A stretch of 64,000 nt of DNA from Candidatus Poribacteria bacterium (lineage in GTDB: Bacteria; Poribacteria; WGA-4E; PCPOR2b), in the NCBI GenBank assembly GCA_022822005.1, contig JAJECO010000063.1:18713-82712 (forward strand). Direction: 5' to 3'. Positions 45,558 to 53,856 of this stretch are shown here, one piece after another; the stretch's first letter is position 1, and each line of letters starts with the position of its first letter. The position numbers and the translations under genes are program-made. The notes under the pieces were generated by a model. That model did not search any database, was not told the DNA's origin, and was given only the letters and a program-made list of their open reading frames with translations.

Positions 45558-45689
45558 ATGGACTTTTCAGCATGGTCGCCAAGCCACACGATATTGTTTC
45601 TTTTCGAAGTTGCGGTATTTATTTATGGACCCTCGCGAGTAGACTTTCGTCGTATGTTTGCTTCCTCAAAACAAAAGGATGCCGATTGA
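45558..45689 (+). CDS. Short TatA-like peptide (tentative)
   Basis: A 43-residue frame, or 63 if started at 45498 with overlap of the previous gene. It has one helix and then a short charged tail: SPSHTILFLFEVAVFIYGPSRV. The order SP-hydrophobic helix-GPSR-charged resembles the opening of TatA/TatE subunits of twin-arginine translocase (GPWELLxILxxxLLLFGPKRL), but the amphipathic helix is short and the LPELGR part is absent. It may be a degenerate or unrelated membrane peptide. Confidence 0.3.
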   Translation: MDFSAWSPSHTILFLFEVAVFIYGPSRVDFRRMFASSKQKDAD

Positions 45690-45732
45690 GAGCTAGAGGG
45701 AATTTCATTTTCAGTCTAAATGGAGGAAGGTT

Positions 45733-46188
45733 ATGAATCATAAGCAAAAGTTGGGATATATGGCGTTAGGTGCAGGCATTCTGGCACTCGGTATCGCTAT
45801 CGGGCAGTTTATCACACCAAGCATCGAGGCACAAAGCAATGGGGTGTTTGATGCGATCGTCTGTCGAAGCTTGGAAGTTGTTGATGAAAAGGGCAACAAG
45901 GCGATTGTCTTAGGCGTTACTAATGATAATGAGAGGATTATGGGTATCTTAAATGAGGCGGGGGAATCTGCAATAACCATAGCCGCCGACGAAAAGGGAA
46001 GTGGTATAACTCTTAATGATAATACGGGGCAACCTGCTATTGCTTTATTTGCTGTGAAACTCTTCAATACTGTAGAAATCAGGGATAAACGAGGCGGTAA
46101 TGGTATTAGATTGCACGCGAGTAATGGATTGGGTAACAGAGCACAAGTCTATGATAGAGGTGGCAACGTTAGGTGGGAAGCCCCCTAA
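45733..46188 (+). CDS. Exported or membrane-anchored repeat protein, unknown
   Basis: A 151-residue protein with an N-terminal signal anchor (residues 8-30, ending IEA-Q) and a body of short beta-strand-like repeats of the type KAIVLGVTNDNERIMGI and GNGIRLHASNGLGN, each ending in a glycine or asparagine turn. This pattern suggests a small beta-solenoid or beta-helix. GGAGGAAGGTT gives the ribosome binding site. Function unknown. Confidence 0.65.
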   Translation: MNHKQKLGYMALGAGILALGIAIGQFITPSIEAQSNGVFDAIVCRSLEVVDEKGNKAIVLGVTNDNERIMGILNEAGESAITIAADEKGSGITLNDNTGQPAIALFAVKLFNTVEIRDKRGGNGIRLHASNGLGNRAQVYDRGGNVRWEAP

Positions 46189-46207
46189 CCGTTGGAAGAA
46201 GATTCCG

Positions 46208-47136
46208 ATGAACGAACTGGTTACAACGCAGCAACAGGAAACGAGACTGGCTATCAACAAAGATACGAAGGAGCTGATTCGGTCCAGCGTCGCCCCAAAC
46301 ACGATTGAAGCGTATCGGAAGGCGACAGAACGGTTGGAATCATGGTTGCTAGTAAGTTGTTGACAGATGGCTTGCTCGCGGCGTATATCACGGAATTACA
46401 TCAGCAAGACAAGTCTCCCTCGACGATTGCCCAGATGGTTGCCGTGGTCAAGTGGCGGGTGGGTCAATCTCACACTGGGGTCGTCGGTGAAATCACGTAA
46501 CGGACACTCGCGGGTATCCGCCGCGAAAGTAAGGGTCGTGGTCGTGGATAGGTGGAAGGATTGACGTGGCAGACGGTAGAACGGGTCTGTGCATTTGCTG
46601 AGACAGAGAAGACACTTGTGGGGCTTAGGGATTCCGCGCTGATTCGGCTGATGAGCGATTGTCTGCTCCAAGTATCTGAGGCGGTCGCGGTCGATGTGGG
46701 AGATCTGAAGAAAAACACGCTACTGGTTAGGTCGAGTAAGACTGACCGGGAGGGTTGTGGCGAAATGCTGTATGTTGGCGATGCTACGCTTCGGGTAATA
46801 AAGCGGTATAGGACACGCGCTGGCATCAAACGCGGTGCACTCTTTCGTCGGCTTCGGCGGGGCGGTCATGCCACATCGGAACGGCTTACCCAGCAGTCTG
46901 CTCGGATCGCAATCAAACGTCGTGGTCGTGCTGCGGGTATTGAGGGATTTATCTCTGGTCATTCGCTTCGTGTTGGCTCTGCTGTCTCTTTGGCGCAAGC
47001 AGGGGTTTCGGTTGTGGATATGCAAACGGATGACGGGTGGAAGTCCTCGGACATGCTGGCGCACTATGCGAAAGCGGAGCTCGCAGAGCGGGGGCGATTA
47101 CCCAGTTCAAGTATGGAAAAGGGAAGTAGCACATGA
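46208..47136 (+). pseudogene. Disrupted tyrosine recombinase/integrase
   Basis: Remains of a phage-type integrase in three pieces. The SAM-like core-binding domain starts at 46208 (MNELVTTQQQETR) and is shifted out of frame near 46340. The continuing frame (SKLLTDGLLAAYITELH) then meets TAA at 46498 and TAG at 46549. The catalytic domain resumes from 46552 with HSLR (GHSLRVGSAVSLA) and the tyrosine in MLAHYAKA, but the first catalytic arginine, expected in LLxxSE, is glutamine (LLQVSEAV). Several independent lesions show that it is inactive. It marks the left border of a defence-type island. Confidence 0.88.
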
Positions 47137-47214
47137 GAACCGCGTATTTCGCAAGCGCGACAGTACGGATTTAGTATAGCACGGGGCGGAAAGGCTTAAC
47201 AAAGGAGGTATAAT

Positions 47215-48342
47215 ATGATACGCAAGATGGAAGTAAAAGGACTGAATAAACGCGTTGACCACGCTTGGGAGTTTAATGAAGACTTGAACATTATCACGGG
47301 GAGAAATGGTTCCGGCAAAACAACGTTATTGAAACTGATGTGGTACTTAATCAGTGGAAATCTCGAGAGAATCATTCCCGAAATTCTGTTTCAGTCTGTC
47401 GCAGTTGAAACCGACTCGTTTTCTGTATCTATTCAAATTGAATCTGACAAGGGTAAACTTCTATACCGATTTGCTGATGAGGATGAAGTAGATTTGGCTT
47501 TTCAGATACCATGGCGAAGGGCAGATGATGAACGAATCTATCGCCTCAATCAACGAATAGCGGGCACGATGAACAATAGTTTATTCTTTCCAACCTTTAG
47601 AAGGATTGAAGGAGGTTTTGCCGAGTTCTCCAGATATTTTATTGATAGTGATCTAGCCACGTATCCACCAGATCGATTCAGGCGCCGACGTGCCGATAGA
47701 GTGACAGAGATGCTTCAAGAGGGGATGTCACGACTTTCAGACGAGGTATCTACTTCTGATGACCATAAGTTTATAGCTTCAATTTCAACGCATGATATAG
47801 GCGAATTGCTCAGAGAGAAATACGCCGATGTGTCTTCAAAGACGATCGACCTTCATGTGGCATTATCGGAAGATATTACGCAGAAGATTTCTAAAAGAAA
47901 GGCAAGTGACGATGCGAGACCCGTATTGGAGGACATTCAAAAGCGGGTTGAGCAGGTTACTGAACAGCGAGAGTCATTGCTTAGACCATTCTCAGTGTTA
48001 AGTGAACGGATTCGTGAGATCTTCCATAATAAAGGAATTCATGTCACGTCGGGGATCACCCTCGGAGAGGCAGAGGAGGCTATCGAATCTGACAAACTTT
48101 CCGGTGGAGAGAAACAGATGCTCAGTTTCTTGTGCTACAATACATTTAGCGAAAAGACATCTATTTTTATTGATGAGCCGGAGTTAAGTCTTCACATCGA
48201 CTGGCAAAGGCGCTTACTACCCACCTTACTTGAACAAGGGACAGGAAACCAGTTTTTCGTCGCCACGCACTCGCCGTTCATTTTTGCGACATATCCTAAC
48301 AAAGAGTTTCTTTTAGGAGAAGACCGTGGAGGTGACGCATGA
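47215..48342 (+). CDS. PARIS AriA-like ATPase
   Basis: A 375-residue ABC/SMC-type ATPase of the AAA_15/AAA_21 kind. Walker A is GRNGSGKTT (residues 29-37), the ABC signature is KLSGGEKQM near residue 295 and Walker B is SIFIDEPELSLH near residue 318, followed by the switch histidine in ATHSPF. The gene overlaps the DUF4435 gene by four bases (ATGA), so both are translated together. An AAA ATPase coupled to a DUF4435 TOPRIM protein is the composition of the PARIS phage-defence system, in which AriA senses the phage protein and holds AriB. GGAGG precedes the start. Confidence 0.8.
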   Translation: MIRKMEVKGLNKRVDHAWEFNEDLNIITGRNGSGKTTLLKLMWYLISGNLERIIPEILFQSVAVETDSFSVSIQIESDKGKLLYRFADEDEVDLAFQIPWRRADDERIYRLNQRIAGTMNNSLFFPTFRRIEGGFAEFSRYFIDSDLATYPPDRFRRRRADRVTEMLQEGMSRLSDEVSTSDDHKFIASISTHDIGELLREKYADVSSKTIDLHVALSEDITQKISKRKASDDARPVLEDIQKRVEQVTEQRESLLRPFSVLSERIREIFHNKGIHVTSGITLGEAEEAIESDKLSGGEKQMLSFLCYNTFSEKTSIFIDEPELSLHIDWQRRLLPTLLEQGTGNQFFVATHSPFIFATYPNKEFLLGEDRGGDA

Positions 48343-49097
48343 CAACGCCGTATTTCACCGTGAATGAGTGGGTGACAGCCCTTAGTCGCATGCGGGACCC
48401 GATAGTCATTGTTGAAGGCAAAGACGATGTGCGGATCTGTCGATGGGCGGCAGAGCGCCTTGGCATCGGGCGGATGGACATCTATCCCGCAGGAGGAAGG
48501 CAAATGCTACTGGATGTTTATGGAAGGCGGAGTGAATACGCGCATCTGGCAGTAGCGTTCGTAGCGGATAGAGACCTATCGTTGTTCTGCTGTGTTCCGC
48601 AAGGCTACAATGATGTAATTTGGACTGAGGGATATAGCATTGAGAACGACATTTACGCAGATGTGAATCTGGAAGACCTGCTAAACGCAGACGAAGTCGT
48701 CCCACACCGCGAAACGCTGGCGTCCCTTGTCGAATGGTTTGCCTTTGAAGTAGAACAGCATTTAGATGGATGCGACGCACACATCAACAAACACTTAGAT
48801 CAGATTGTGCCGCTCGGTGAGACTAGTGTAGATCCAAACCTCCTCACTAGTCGCCAGTTCCGATCGCCTAACGCAGTGCTCCATCAGCAGATCAAGGATG
48901 ACTACCAGCTCCAACTCAGGGGCAAGTTCCTTTTCCAACTGCTGTACCGGTTTCTAAATGCCCCTGGTCGCGGTACCAGATATAACATACCAACACTCCA
49001 TGAAAACGCTGTCAAGCGCGGCCCTTCTGATGAGCGGATAAACCGCATAATACGCGAGGCAGAGCAAAAGATTGCGGGACATACTCCGCCAAACTAG
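48339..49097 (+). CDS. PARIS AriB-like DUF4435/TOPRIM protein
   Basis: A 252-residue protein matching DUF4435. The TOPRIM-type active-site elements are IVIVEGKDDVR (Glu near residue 26) and AVAFVADRDLS (DxD near residue 78). In PARIS the corresponding protein is the toxic nuclease released from the ATPase on infection and cleaves tRNA. The start codon overlaps the stop of the ATPase gene. Alternative: the pair is a related OLD-like toxin-antitoxin or abortive-infection module. The family match is good and the biological activity is inferred. Confidence 0.8.
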   Translation: MTTPYFTVNEWVTALSRMRDPIVIVEGKDDVRICRWAAERLGIGRMDIYPAGGRQMLLDVYGRRSEYAHLAVAFVADRDLSLFCCVPQGYNDVIWTEGYSIENDIYADVNLEDLLNADEVVPHRETLASLVEWFAFEVEQHLDGCDAHINKHLDQIVPLGETSVDPNLLTSRQFRSPNAVLHQQIKDDYQLQLRGKFLFQLLYRFLNAPGRGTRYNIPTLHENAVKRGPSDERINRIIREAEQKIAGHTPPN

Positions 49098-49137
49098 CGC
49101 GACCAACTTTGAAGGATAGAGAATCACTTTTAGGGGA

Positions 49138-49395
49138 ATGGCGTTCATGATGGCAGTCTTGAACAAGATACGCATTGAGGCCGAGGGTGAAAAGCCACTG
49201 ATTGTTTATCGTCGAATCTACGATGTGCGGGCGGTAGGTATACCGAACGCGCTTAGAACCAGGAGGCGTAAAGCGTTCCGCCGGTACAACAAGCAGAAGA
49301 TTGTCGTTTACTTGGAATCAGAGCAATGGGTATCTTATGGCGAAGTCGCTGATTCACGATTTAGCGGAAAACAGGCAAGCGTAAGAACTTTATAA
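49138..49395 (+). CDS. Small basic protein, unknown
   Basis: An 85-residue frame, arginine-rich in the middle (RTRRRKAFRRYNKQK). AGGGGA lies just before the ATG. No family is recognised. It sits between the PARIS-like pair and the broken brnT and ends directly before the brnT start, so it may be part of that transcript or a remnant of another gene. Confidence 0.35.
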   Translation: MAFMMAVLNKIRIEAEGEKPLIVYRRIYDVRAVGIPNALRTRRRKAFRRYNKQKIVVYLESEQWVSYGEVADSRFSGKQASVRTL

Positions 49396-49692
49396 ATGGC
49401 TAATCACTATCGGCAACAATTTAGCTGGGATCCGATAAAAAATCAAATCAATATCACAAAACATGGCATCAGTTTTTTTATGGCAGCAAAAATCTTTGAT
49501 GGACCCTCCTTAGAAAAAGAAGATACCCGTCAAGACTACGGTGAAACCCGAATCATTGCTTTAGGTTGAAGTGAAGGGAGAATCCTTTACGTTGTTTATA
49601 CACGGTGCAATTCGGTCCTCCGAATCATTTCAGCAAAAAAGGCAAACAGAGATGAAAGAGCAGAATACATCTGTCAAATACACCCGTTCTGA
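49396..49692 (+). pseudogene. brnT: BrnT toxin gene interrupted by in-frame TGA
   Basis: The frame encodes a BrnT-type RNase toxin: FSWDPIKNQINITKHGISF near residue 9, a conserved EDTRQDYGETRIIALG, then TGA at 49567-49569, then in the same frame SEGRILYVVYTRCNSVLRIISAKKANRDE. Both parts fit the family, so a single nonsense codon splits it. BrnT has no cysteine at that position and no hairpin follows, so selenocysteine is unlikely. The antitoxin gene overlaps its end. Confidence 0.82.
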
Positions 49693-49951
49693 AATAGACA
49701 CCCTCCCTGATGAAACTGATTGGGAGCGCGTGGATGCACTAACTGATGAAGACGTAGAAAAAGCAGCCTTATCTGATCCGGACGATCCGCCTACGGATGC
49801 AGACTTTTGGAAGGATGCAACAGTGGTCATGCCAGAAAACATGGTCATCATTGATGCAGATTTGTTGGAATGGTTCAAAGCCCATACTCCAGATTACGAA
49901 GCGCAGATCAACGCAGTGCTCCGATCACATGTCGAGAGGAATGGCATCTAG
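49652..49951 (+). CDS. brnA: BrnA-like antitoxin
   Basis: A 99-residue protein with the BrnA layout: an acidic linker (SDPDDPPTDADFW), then PENMVIIDADLLEWFKAHTPDYEAQINAVLRSHVE, which is the ribbon-helix-helix type DNA-binding end. The ATG at 49652 lies within the 3' end of the brnT frame, the normal overlap for brnTA. In the usual operon BrnA represses the pair and binds BrnT. Here the toxin is broken, so BrnA is an orphan antitoxin. Confidence 0.85.
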   Translation: MKEQNTSVKYTRSEIDTLPDETDWERVDALTDEDVEKAALSDPDDPPTDADFWKDATVVMPENMVIIDADLLEWFKAHTPDYEAQINAVLRSHVERNGI

Positions 49952-49996
49952 TGTAGCACAGTCACCTCCAGGTGCAGTATCAAAAGGAGGCAACAC

Positions 49997-51265
49997 ATGA
50001 TTACAGGACTTGGCACAAAGAATTTCAAGTCGTGGAGGAAATCAGAGACGATGAAGCTTGCGCCGTTGACCGGGTTCTTCGGCGCGAATAACTCCGGCAA
50101 GACCAGTCTATTGCAGATATTGCTGCTGCTGAAGCAGACTGCAGAGCACCCGCCGCCGACCAACCGGAGTGAGCCCCTATTCTACGGGGACGATAGTTCA
50201 CTAGTCAAACTTGGCGATTTCGAGTCGGTTATCCACCGCCACAATACGACGTTCACTCTAAGTATTTCTGTCTCGTTGCAACTATCTCCACAAATAAAAC
50301 TTAAAGGACGCTTAACAGATTCGGTTGACTTTTCTGCGTCCATCGCCAACCATAACCGCACCGTGCAGCTCGACACGTTGTCGTATATGTTTGGCGACGA
50401 TAAGTGTGGTATAGCGTGGACACCGCAGGGATACAAAGACATAGCAAGCAACCGATCAAGGAGCCCGCACCGCTGCTATGGAACTGTTAACGTATTGTCA
50501 GGCCAAGACAGCCTTGCGCTGCTTCATAAAGCGTTTGAAAGACAATTCGCTCGTATCCATCACCTTGGCCCGTATCGCATCCCTCCTCAGCACACTTACG
50601 AGTGGGGAGGTGATTATCCCGAAAACGTCGGTCAGCATGGGGAACACACCATCCGTATATTGCTTTCGGGTCGTATAGAACTTCGATCCATTGAACAGGA
50701 GATATTAAAACGGTTACAGGAGTTGAAACTCATCCACTCCTATAATATCCGTTCTATCTCTAAACAAGGAGGGATATACGAAATCCTTGTCACCCAATAT
50801 GATGGCGGGACCACTGTCCCATTGACCGACGTGGGCTTCGGTGTGTCTCAAGTGTTGCCGGTGCTAACGGCTTGCTACTCTACTCCTGAAGGTTCAACCC
50901 TCATCCTCGAACAACCAGAAGCGCACCTGCACCCGCAAGTGCAATCAGAGTTAGCAGACGTTCTGATTGATGTCGTGAAAAATCGGGGCATACAAATCAT
51001 CCTTGAAAGCCACAGCGAACATCTGCTGCTGCGCTTGATGCGCCGGATTGCCGAATACGGGATTCGCGATGAAGGGATTTCAGCGGATCAGACAGCATTC
51101 TATTTTTGCGAAATCAACGACGGTAACTCCAAAGCTGAACAGCTCAAGGTTGATGAATACGGCAACATCAGCAATTGGCCTAAGGATTTCTTTGGCGACG
51201 AGATGGGCGACTTGGCAGCAAAAACAAGAGCCGAAATGCAGCGGCGGAAAGCGAACAAGAAATGA
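49997..51265 (+). CDS. OLD-like ATPase with DUF3696-type end
   Basis: A 422-residue ATPase of the AAA_15/DUF3696 type. Walker A is GANNSGKTS (near residues 29-37) and Walker B is LILEQPEAHLHPQ near residue 312, followed by ILESHSEHLLLRLMRRI, the usual switch region. The C-terminal end (SNWPKDFFGDEMGDLAAKT) matches DUF3696. AGGAGGC precedes the start. The stop overlaps the start of the PIN-like gene (ATGA). Such ATPases commonly pair with nucleases in defence modules. Confidence 0.8.
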   Translation: MITGLGTKNFKSWRKSETMKLAPLTGFFGANNSGKTSLLQILLLLKQTAEHPPPTNRSEPLFYGDDSSLVKLGDFESVIHRHNTTFTLSISVSLQLSPQIKLKGRLTDSVDFSASIANHNRTVQLDTLSYMFGDDKCGIAWTPQGYKDIASNRSRSPHRCYGTVNVLSGQDSLALLHKAFERQFARIHHLGPYRIPPQHTYEWGGDYPENVGQHGEHTIRILLSGRIELRSIEQEILKRLQELKLIHSYNIRSISKQGGIYEILVTQYDGGTTVPLTDVGFGVSQVLPVLTACYSTPEGSTLILEQPEAHLHPQVQSELADVLIDVVKNRGIQIILESHSEHLLLRLMRRIAEYGIRDEGISADQTAFYFCEINDGNSKAEQLKVDEYGNISNWPKDFFGDEMGDLAAKTRAEMQRRKANKK

Positions 51266-51777
51266 CCGTAATTGTAGATACGAATGTCCCGCTAGTAGCC
51301 AACCGTTCTTCCCACGCATCTGAGGATTGTGTTGAAATCTGTGTTGACAGACTCGTGCAAATAACCAACGGCGAAATGAAGTTAGCGGTAGATTACCAAG
51401 TGTTGGAGGACCGACGGGGTATCATTAACGAATACCGAAATAAATTGAATCCGTCTGGTCAGCCCGGTGTCGGTGATGCGTTTCTGAAGTGGGTAGAGAC
51501 AAATTGGACAAATCCTGACCTGTGTGATTTAGTTGAGATCACACCGATCATTGGTCAAAAAATAAACTTTGCCGAATTCCCAAACGATCCAGCATTATCT
51601 AATTTCGATGACGATGACAGGAAATTTGTCGCGGTTGCATGTGCTCACTCAGGGAAGCCGCCTATCCTACAGGCGGTCGATAGCAAGTGGCACAACTTCC
51701 TCGGTGCACTCACTCAAAATGGTGTGACGGTTGACTATCTCTGTCTAGGGAATACGCAAAACCCCGACGAGGCATAA
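51262..51777 (+). CDS. PIN-like nuclease coupled to the OLD-like ATPase
   Basis: A 171-residue protein that starts TVIVDTNVPLVAN, with the first PIN acidic residue at D6. A glutamate in IINEYRNKL, the cluster NFDDDDRKFVAVA near residue 115 and VDSKWHNFL near residue 144 suit the remaining acidic and polar positions of PIN-fold RNases. Translation is coupled to the ATPase by ATGA. No antitoxin of the VapB type is present, so the ATPase is the likely controller. PIN fold is moderately sure; role in defence is inferred. Confidence 0.68.
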   Translation: MTVIVDTNVPLVANRSSHASEDCVEICVDRLVQITNGEMKLAVDYQVLEDRRGIINEYRNKLNPSGQPGVGDAFLKWVETNWTNPDLCDLVEITPIIGQKINFAEFPNDPALSNFDDDDRKFVAVACAHSGKPPILQAVDSKWHNFLGALTQNGVTVDYLCLGNTQNPDEA

Positions 51778-51787
51778 TTTGTAAAAT

Positions 51788-51914
51788 CTCCGATACATAA
51801 CATTATCAGGCATTTTAAGCCATTTTTTGGAAAATCCCAAAACAAGATCCAGTCATAGGGCGTATCCCACTAGTCTCAATAAGCAAAAAATATGTCCGAT
51901 AACTTGTATCGGAG
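51788..51914. repeat. 127-bp stretch bounded by 10-bp inverted repeats
   Basis: CTCCGATACA (51788-51797) and TGTATCGGAG (51905-51914) are perfect inverted repeats flanking the gap between the ATPase-PIN pair and the alcohol dehydrogenase. It may be a small mobile element or the right border of the island. The end of it is only 22 bp before the dehydrogenase start. Confidence 0.5.
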
Positions 51915-51935
51915 CCCAGAAAGGAGGGGATCAAC

Positions 51936-52979
51936 ATGAAAGCTGCTCAACTGTATGCGTACGACAAAGAGATGAACGTCGATCTGAAAATTGAGACCGT
52001 ACCCGATCCGGTCATCAGCGATCCCGGGGACGTGATTGTTCGCGTTGGTGCTGCAGGCTTGTGCCGGACCGATCTACATATCATCGAAGGGGTGTGGCGG
52101 GACGTGATGGATGTGGACGGCGCGTTGTTGCCCTACACCATGGGGCATGAAAACGCCGGTTGGGTTGAGGAGGTCGGCACTGGCGTGAAATCGGTCAAGC
52201 CGGGTGATGCCGTCATCTGCCATCCCTTGCGCTCATGCGGAATCTGCGCCGGTTGCCGCCGCGGCGAAGATATGTACTGCGAGGACAGCATATTTCCGGG
52301 ACTGAGCACAGACGGTGGTTTTGCCGAGTATTTCCTGACCAACGAGCGAGCGTTAATCAAACTTAACGAGAATGTGTTACCGGTGAATGTGGCTCCCATG
52401 GCGGACGCCGGCATCACTGCCTACCGGGTAGCCAAACGAGCCGCCAAGATATTGAGCCCGGGCAGTTATTGTGTCGTCCTCGGTGTGGGTGGATTGGGAC
52501 ACATTGCCCTCCAGTGTTTGCACGAGTTGTGCGGCACCCGTACCGTTGCGGTTGACCAGAGTGAAGCCGCGCGGAAGCTGGCTAAAGATTTGGGGGCACA
52601 CCATGTGCTTGACGGCGGTCCCGATGTCGTTGAAGAGTTGAAAGAACTGACCGGAGGCGGCGCCCACGCTGTCATCGATTTTGTGGGAGAACTCGGCGCA
52701 GAGCAGCTCTGTTGGCAGATGCTGCGTCAAGGCGGAACCCACTTCGTTGTCGGTTACGGCGGCACAATTGAAGTTCCCACCGTTCACATGATTATCAATG
52801 AAATCGCAATCGTCGGCAGTCTCGTTGGCAATTACACGGAATTGGTCGAATTGATGGAGCTTAACGCCGAAGGTCGCGTCAATATGCGTGCACAAGAGTA
52901 CTCACTGGACGACATTAACGCTGCCATCACCGACTTCAAAAATCGTCAGATCGTGGGTCGGGGAGTTATTGTTCCCTAA
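51936..52979 (+). CDS. Zinc-dependent alcohol dehydrogenase
   Basis: A 347-residue medium-chain dehydrogenase. Catalytic zinc ligands: C in GLCRTDLH near residue 43 and HE in GHENAG near residue 71. Structural zinc cysteines: CGICAGCRRGEDMYC near residue 97. The NAD(P) motif is GVGGLGHIALQ near residue 184. Length is standard. AAAGGAGGGG is the ribosome binding site. The two following genes lie 43 and 60 bp downstream on the same strand, and similar dehydrogenases accompany propane monooxygenase gene clusters. Confidence 0.9.
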   Translation: MKAAQLYAYDKEMNVDLKIETVPDPVISDPGDVIVRVGAAGLCRTDLHIIEGVWRDVMDVDGALLPYTMGHENAGWVEEVGTGVKSVKPGDAVICHPLRSCGICAGCRRGEDMYCEDSIFPGLSTDGGFAEYFLTNERALIKLNENVLPVNVAPMADAGITAYRVAKRAAKILSPGSYCVVLGVGGLGHIALQCLHELCGTRTVAVDQSEAARKLAKDLGAHHVLDGGPDVVEELKELTGGGAHAVIDFVGELGAEQLCWQMLRQGGTHFVVGYGGTIEVPTVHMIINEIAIVGSLVGNYTELVELMELNAEGRVNMRAQEYSLDDINAAITDFKNRQIVGRGVIVP

Positions 52980-53022
52980 CCCCCTGTCACACACAAATTG
53001 ATGGGAATCCAGCACGGCGTAA

Positions 53023-53796
53023 GTGGAGGGAAAAATGTACGATGATGTGCGGTTGTCGCTTCCTGATACCTTAGACCGAGAGGTCATCTTCAAACGGCTA
53101 GAGAGGGTACTCGATCCCGAACTTGATGAGCCCATCCTCAAACTCGGTTTCGTCAAGTCGATTGAAGCCGAAAGCGATCATCTGACAATCGAGCTACATC
53201 TTCCAACCTACTGGTGTGCGCCCAACTTCTCCTACATGATGGCTGAGGATACGCGCCGGGAACTACTGATGGTTGAAGGGCTTCACGATGTCACGGTTCG
53301 TTTGAAAGACCATTTCGCCGCGGGAACAATCGAGGCGAGTGTGAACGCCGGCAAATCGTTCTCGGAGGCTTTTCCGGATGAGGCATCTGAAGACCTGTGT
53401 CAACTCAGCGATCTTTTTCTTCGCAAAGGGTATATAAGGCGCCAAGAGCGCCTGCTGCGAAATTTAAAAAATGCGGGGTTATCGTTTGAGGAGATCGCCC
53501 TCCGACGCATGGGCGACCTCTATTTTGAGGGCGAATCTTGTCTGCTCCGGTGTAGCGACGGTCGGATTTGCGATCTCGGAACGGCTGAGGTCGCTCATCA
53601 ATACCTCCAACGTCGATCGGAACTGGACCTTGATTGCTCGCCTACCGCGCCTTTGATAATAGATTTGCGTGGTAGGGAGGTAACTGCTGAGGGGTTAGAG
53701 GAGTACCTGATACGTGCGCGCACCGTGCGCGTTTCCCTACAAGCCAACGGGTCATTCTGTACCGCTGTGTTGGCAGCACGGAAAGGCAAAAACTGA
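53023..53796 (+). CDS. DUF59/MIP18-family iron-sulfur maturation-like protein
   Basis: A 257-residue protein. The first 115 residues are a DUF59 domain: LERVLDPELDEPILKLGFV near residue 20, then HLPTYWCAPNFSYMM with the conserved cysteine in the position of the family's PGC motif, then GLHDVTVRLKDHF. The remaining 140 residues are not recognised. DUF59 proteins help assemble iron-sulfur or metal centres. The place between an alcohol dehydrogenase and an amidohydrolase matches the accessory genes of propane monooxygenase clusters. Confidence 0.78.
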   Translation: MEGKMYDDVRLSLPDTLDREVIFKRLERVLDPELDEPILKLGFVKSIEAESDHLTIELHLPTYWCAPNFSYMMAEDTRRELLMVEGLHDVTVRLKDHFAAGTIEASVNAGKSFSEAFPDEASEDLCQLSDLFLRKGYIRRQERLLRNLKNAGLSFEEIALRRMGDLYFEGESCLLRCSDGRICDLGTAEVAHQYLQRRSELDLDCSPTAPLIIDLRGREVTAEGLEEYLIRARTVRVSLQANGSFCTAVLAARKGKN

Positions 53797-53856
53797 GCCA
53801 ATCTTTCACAGGTGTCGCGAGTCATAGATGCCGTTAAATAGACAAGGAGCCTCACA

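Noticed and set aside
46498..46551. TAA and TAG in the integrase considered as recoding
   Set aside because: A separate frameshift and a lost catalytic arginine show decay; nothing indicates suppression of TAA and TAG.
49567..49569. In-frame TGA in brnT considered as selenocysteine
   Set aside because: BrnT proteins have no cysteine here and no SECIS-like hairpin follows. A nonsense mutation explains it better.
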